Source: Stieleria magnilauensis (lineage in GTDB: Bacteria; Planctomycetota; Planctomycetia; Pirellulales; Pirellulaceae). Taken from it: a DNA stretch of 64,000 bases. Made by a program: the position numbers and the translations under genes. This document shows positions 61,170 through 64,000 of the stretch, piece after piece (position 1 is the first letter of the stretch; each line of letters opens with the position of its first letter). Below the pieces are notes generated by a model. The model did not search any database, was not told where the DNA came from, and saw nothing but the letters and a program-made list of their open reading frames with translations. The DNA lies in assembly GCA_007753675.1 (NCBI GenBank), contig CP036432.1, forward strand, positions 10,573,381-10,637,380. The letters run 5' to 3'.

Positions 61170-63626
61170 ATGTCCATTTTGTGCCGAATTCTCGTCGCGC
61201 TGGCGATCTCCACCGGCATCGCCAACTGCGGCGTCTGCCCAGCGGCGTCGCCGCGACTGACCAGCGTGACCCCGCGTGGAATCCAACGCGGTGCCGAACA
61301 TCAATTGACATTCATCGGTTCCAATTTGGGTGACGTTCAAGACATCTTGTTTTACGACGACGGCCTGGAAGTGCTGGAGGTCAAGGGAGAAGGCAACAAC
61401 GCAACCGTCAAAATCCGCGTCGCACCGAACTGTCGCTTGGGTGAACACGTCGCGCAGGTGCGAACTGCCACGGGCATCTCGGACTACCGCACCTTGTACA
61501 TCGAAGACCTGCCGGTGGTCGACGAAGTGGAACCCAATAGTGACTTCAACACGCCGCAAACGATCGCGCTGGGACATGTCGTCAATGGAACCATCACCAA
61601 CGAAGACGTCGACTACTTTTCGGTGGAAGCCAAACAGGGACAGCGGATCTCGGTCGAAATCGTCGCGATGCGATTGAGCACCGCGATGTTCGACCCTTAT
61701 GTCGCGATCCTGGACGAAAAACGATTCGAGCTTGCCACCAACGATGACACCGCACTGGCGTTGCAAGACGGCTTTGCGTCTATCATCGCTCCCGCCGATG
61801 GAACCTATTTCATCGAAGTGCGTGAAAGCGCTTATGCAGCCGGCAACAATTACCGACTTCACGTCGGCACCTTCCCACGACCCAAGGTGCCGTTCCCCGC
61901 CGGCGGAAAGATGGGCGACGAAATCGACGTGCGTTTCCTGGGGATGCCTGCCGGTGAACTGACCCGCAAGGTTCAGCTGCCCGCCAATCCGGTCACCGAT
62001 TTCGGAGTCTTTGCCGAGGACGAAGGGGGCGTTTCGCCCACGCCCAACCCGTTCCGGTTGTTCGAGCATGGCAATGCCTTTGAACAAGAACCGAACAACG
62101 AAGTCAGCCAGGGGACACCGGTCGAGTTGCCGCTCGCGTTCAACGGCATCATCGAAACCGCCGGCGACGTGGATTGCTTCAAATTCGCCGCCAAAAAGGG
62201 ACAGGTTTACGAAGTGGAGTGTTTCGCGCGACGCATTCGCTCCGGGCTGGACCCCGTGCTGAATCTCTACTTCGCCGACGGACGACACCTCGCCGGCAAT
62301 GACGATTCGCGAGGTCCCGATGCCTACATCCGATTCACGGTTCCCGAAGACGCCGAGTACGTGATTCGGGTGAACGACCATTTGGGCCGCGGCGGTCCGG
62401 ATTTGGTCTACCGGATCGAGTTTCAAGCCGTTCAGCCAGCCCTCACGCTCGGCATTCCCCGCAACGAACGCTATGGACAGTATCGCCAACAGGTCTTTGT
62501 GCCCAAGGGGAACCGATTCGGCACCTTGATCACCGCCAATCGGATGAATTTTGGCGGCGATCTGGTGTTGCTGGCCGAACACTTGCCCGCAGGACTGACG
62601 ATGCAATGTGATCCGATGCCGGCAAACCAAAACACGATGCCCGTTGTCTTCGAAGCCACCGCCGACGCACAACTGAGCGGCGCCTTGATCGACTTTCTCG
62701 CCAGACACGCCGACCCGAACCAGACCATTCGCGGCGGGTTCGTCAACCGAGCCGACTACCTGATCGGCGAACCCAATCAATCCCTCTACCGCTGGAAAGA
62801 CGTCGACAAACTTGCCGTCGCGGTTGTCGATGAAGTGCCGTTCCGGATCGAGATCGAGCCCCTCAAAGTGCCACTGGTTCGAGACGGATCGATGAACTTG
62901 AAGATCATCGCCCACAAAAAGGAAGGCTGGGACGAAGACATCCAGGTCCAATTGCCCTACCGCCCACCGGGAGTCGGGGCCGGGCCAAGCGTCAACCTGC
63001 CCAAGGGGCAAACCGAAGTCCTGTATCCGATCAACGCCAACGGGGCGGCCGAGATCAAAAACTGGAAGGTATTTGCCCTGGCGACATCGCAAGGGATGTG
63101 GGCGTCTTCGCAATTGACGCCACTAGAAATCACTGACGCCTACGTTCGTTTCGAACTGCAGCGGGCGGCGTGCGAACAGGGCAAAGAAACGTTGCTGCTG
63201 TGCAAGCTGAATCACACGACGGCATTTGAGGGAGAGGCGAAGGCGGAGTTGGTCGGCATGCCGCCCAAGGTCGGGATCGAACCCCTGTCGTTTTCCAAAG
63301 ACACGACCGAGTTGACATTCAAGGTCACGACCGAAGGCGATAGCCCCGTCGGAAAACACACGCTGTTTTGCCAAGTGACGATTCCGCAGAACGGCGATGC
63401 GATCGTCAGTCGCGCGGGGAATGTTGAACTGCAAATCGACGTTCCGCTTCCGCCGCCGGTGACCCAACCTGTCCCCGCGCCTGCAGCGATGCCGGAAGCA
63501 ACCATCCAAGCTCCGCCTGAACCGGCCAAGGCACCCGAGCCGCCGCCAACCAAACCGCTATCGCGATTGGAAAAACTGCGACTGGCCGCTCAGCAACGCC
63601 AAGAATCGCGAACCGAACAGCCTTAG
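61170..63626 (+). CDS. Secreted multi-domain protein with PPC (pre-peptidase C-terminal) domains
   Basis: 818 aa with a signal peptide (RILVALAISTGIANCGVCPA). An IPT/TIG-like domain (about residues 30-105, SVTPRGIQRGAEHQLTF) is followed by two PPC-type domains (about 110-240 and 310-415) with the motifs VDYFSVEAKQGQRISVEI, NDDTALALQDG, EQEPNNE and VDCFKFAAKKGQVYEVE. More beta-sandwich units follow, then a Pro/Ala/Gln-rich C-terminal tail (PPPPVTQPVPAPAAMPEAT). It is exported. Adjacent to the DUF1501 gene and the next ORF in the same direction. Confidence 0.9.
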   Translation: MSILCRILVALAISTGIANCGVCPAASPRLTSVTPRGIQRGAEHQLTFIGSNLGDVQDILFYDDGLEVLEVKGEGNNATVKIRVAPNCRLGEHVAQVRTATGISDYRTLYIEDLPVVDEVEPNSDFNTPQTIALGHVVNGTITNEDVDYFSVEAKQGQRISVEIVAMRLSTAMFDPYVAILDEKRFELATNDDTALALQDGFASIIAPADGTYFIEVRESAYAAGNNYRLHVGTFPRPKVPFPAGGKMGDEIDVRFLGMPAGELTRKVQLPANPVTDFGVFAEDEGGVSPTPNPFRLFEHGNAFEQEPNNEVSQGTPVELPLAFNGIIETAGDVDCFKFAAKKGQVYEVECFARRIRSGLDPVLNLYFADGRHLAGNDDSRGPDAYIRFTVPEDAEYVIRVNDHLGRGGPDLVYRIEFQAVQPALTLGIPRNERYGQYRQQVFVPKGNRFGTLITANRMNFGGDLVLLAEHLPAGLTMQCDPMPANQNTMPVVFEATADAQLSGALIDFLARHADPNQTIRGGFVNRADYLIGEPNQSLYRWKDVDKLAVAVVDEVPFRIEIEPLKVPLVRDGSMNLKIIAHKKEGWDEDIQVQLPYRPPGVGAGPSVNLPKGQTEVLYPINANGAAEIKNWKVFALATSQGMWASSQLTPLEITDAYVRFELQRAACEQGKETLLLCKLNHTTAFEGEAKAELVGMPPKVGIEPLSFSKDTTELTFKVTTEGDSPVGKHTLFCQVTIPQNGDAIVSRAGNVELQIDVPLPPPVTQPVPAPAAMPEATIQAPPEPAKAPEPPPTKPLSRLEKLRLAAQQRQESRTEQP

Positions 63627-63695
63627 CGTCGCCACCGCCAATCACCTCCACCACTCATCCTCCAGCCCTTTCGGATGCAGTCGCAAATCATCGTC

Positions 63696-64000
63696 ATGAA
63701 ATCACAACACTTCCTCGCCTTGGCCGCGTTGATCGCCGTCGTCACCGCAGTGCCGGCGGCCGAGCCCGCGAGTTTGACCGAGACGCGTGTTCCCGTCTCG
63801 ATACGCGTCTACCCGCCCAACGTCGATCTGACGAACGCGCGAGATCATCAATCTGTGATCGTCCAGTCCGTGTTTGCCGACGGCATCACGGAGGACGTCA
63901 CCGACCAGACAACCTTCTCGATCGGTGACACCACGCTGGCGCGGCTGGAGTCCAACGTGGTCTATCCGCAATCCGATGGTTCCACCGAATTGAAGGTGGA
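63696..64000 (+). CDS. Secreted protein with Ig-like start, truncated by window edge
   Basis: Starts ATG 63696 with a signal peptide (FLALAALIAVVTAVPAA), then PVSIRVYPPNVDLTNARDHQSVIVQSVFADGITEDVTDQTTFS, an Ig-like BIG2-type domain. This is typical of the start of large planctomycetal DUF1549/DUF1553 cytochrome-like proteins encoded next to DUF1501 genes. The stop is outside the window. Confidence 0.75.
   Translation, partial: MKSQHFLALAALIAVVTAVPAAEPASLTETRVPVSIRVYPPNVDLTNARDHQSVIVQSVFADGITEDVTDQTTFSIGDTTLARLESNVVYPQSDGSTELKV

Noticed and set aside
61149-63113. Long minus-strand frame opposite the PPC-domain gene
   Set aside because: It lies entirely opposite a gene with clear domains and signal peptide; its product has no recognisable motif and mirrors the codon pattern of the plus-strand gene.
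1-64000. CRISPR array, rRNA and tRNA genes
   Set aside because: The repeated palindromes are irregularly spaced with ORFs between them, unlike CRISPR; no rRNA segment or tRNA cloverleaf was recognised on reading.

Overview
The window looks like the chromosome of a planctomycete of the Pirellulaceae (Rhodopirellula-like) group. The evidence is the gene content: a DUF1501 protein next to a pre-peptidase-domain protein, a DUF1080 protein, a sulfatase, a 1,616-residue Ser/Thr kinase with WD40 repeats, a FecR/ECF-sigma pair, many secreted proteins and small dispersed palindromic repeats. The assignment is by family knowledge only; no marker RNA gene is present.

Layout. 1-1612 (minus): end of a FecR-like membrane protein gene and its translationally coupled ECF sigma factor. 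2441-about 27300: a 25-kb accessory block (below). 28026-45950: two unknown membrane proteins, a DHH phosphoesterase, a CheB-CheR-PAS hybrid histidine kinase, a P1B-type metal ATPase, a CorA-type transporter, an efflux operon (unknown protein, HlyD-type adaptor, fused ABC ATPase-permease) and a Cys-containing secreted protein bracketed by two MITE-like repeats. 45952-64000: WD40 kinase, sulfatase, DcuA-like transporter, GH71/GH99-like hydrolase, DUF1080 protein, a three-gene sugar cluster (HUMPS decarboxylase, zinc dehydrogenase, TIM-barrel isomerase), and a DUF1501 / PPC-domain / partial Ig-like-domain cluster typical of planctomycetal carbohydrate loci.

The accessory block is the main result. 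It is a gene-cassette array of chromosomal-integron type with no integron integrase in view. Small plus-strand ORFs of unknown function are each followed by an imperfect palindrome of about 84-87 nt. Each palindrome starts (G)AAC, ends GTT, and has two unpaired bases at fixed places in its left arm, the architecture of integron attC sites. Eleven sites have both arms; there are also two half sites and one degenerate site.

The attC sites have been invaded repeatedly. Three near-identical 2.5-2.6-kb IS91-like elements (Y1/HUH transposase plus tyrosine recombinase) and two remnants of a related element all sit exactly at the left AAC core. Three group IIC introns (one with an internally deleted reverse transcriptase, two without an ORF) all sit ten bases into the site on the opposite strand. 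An IS110-family and an IS256-family element and a toxin-antitoxin pair with a broken toxin are also embedded. Several cassettes encode small Cys-pair (zinc-ribbon-like) proteins, and at least two have no visible ORF but carry strong hairpins.
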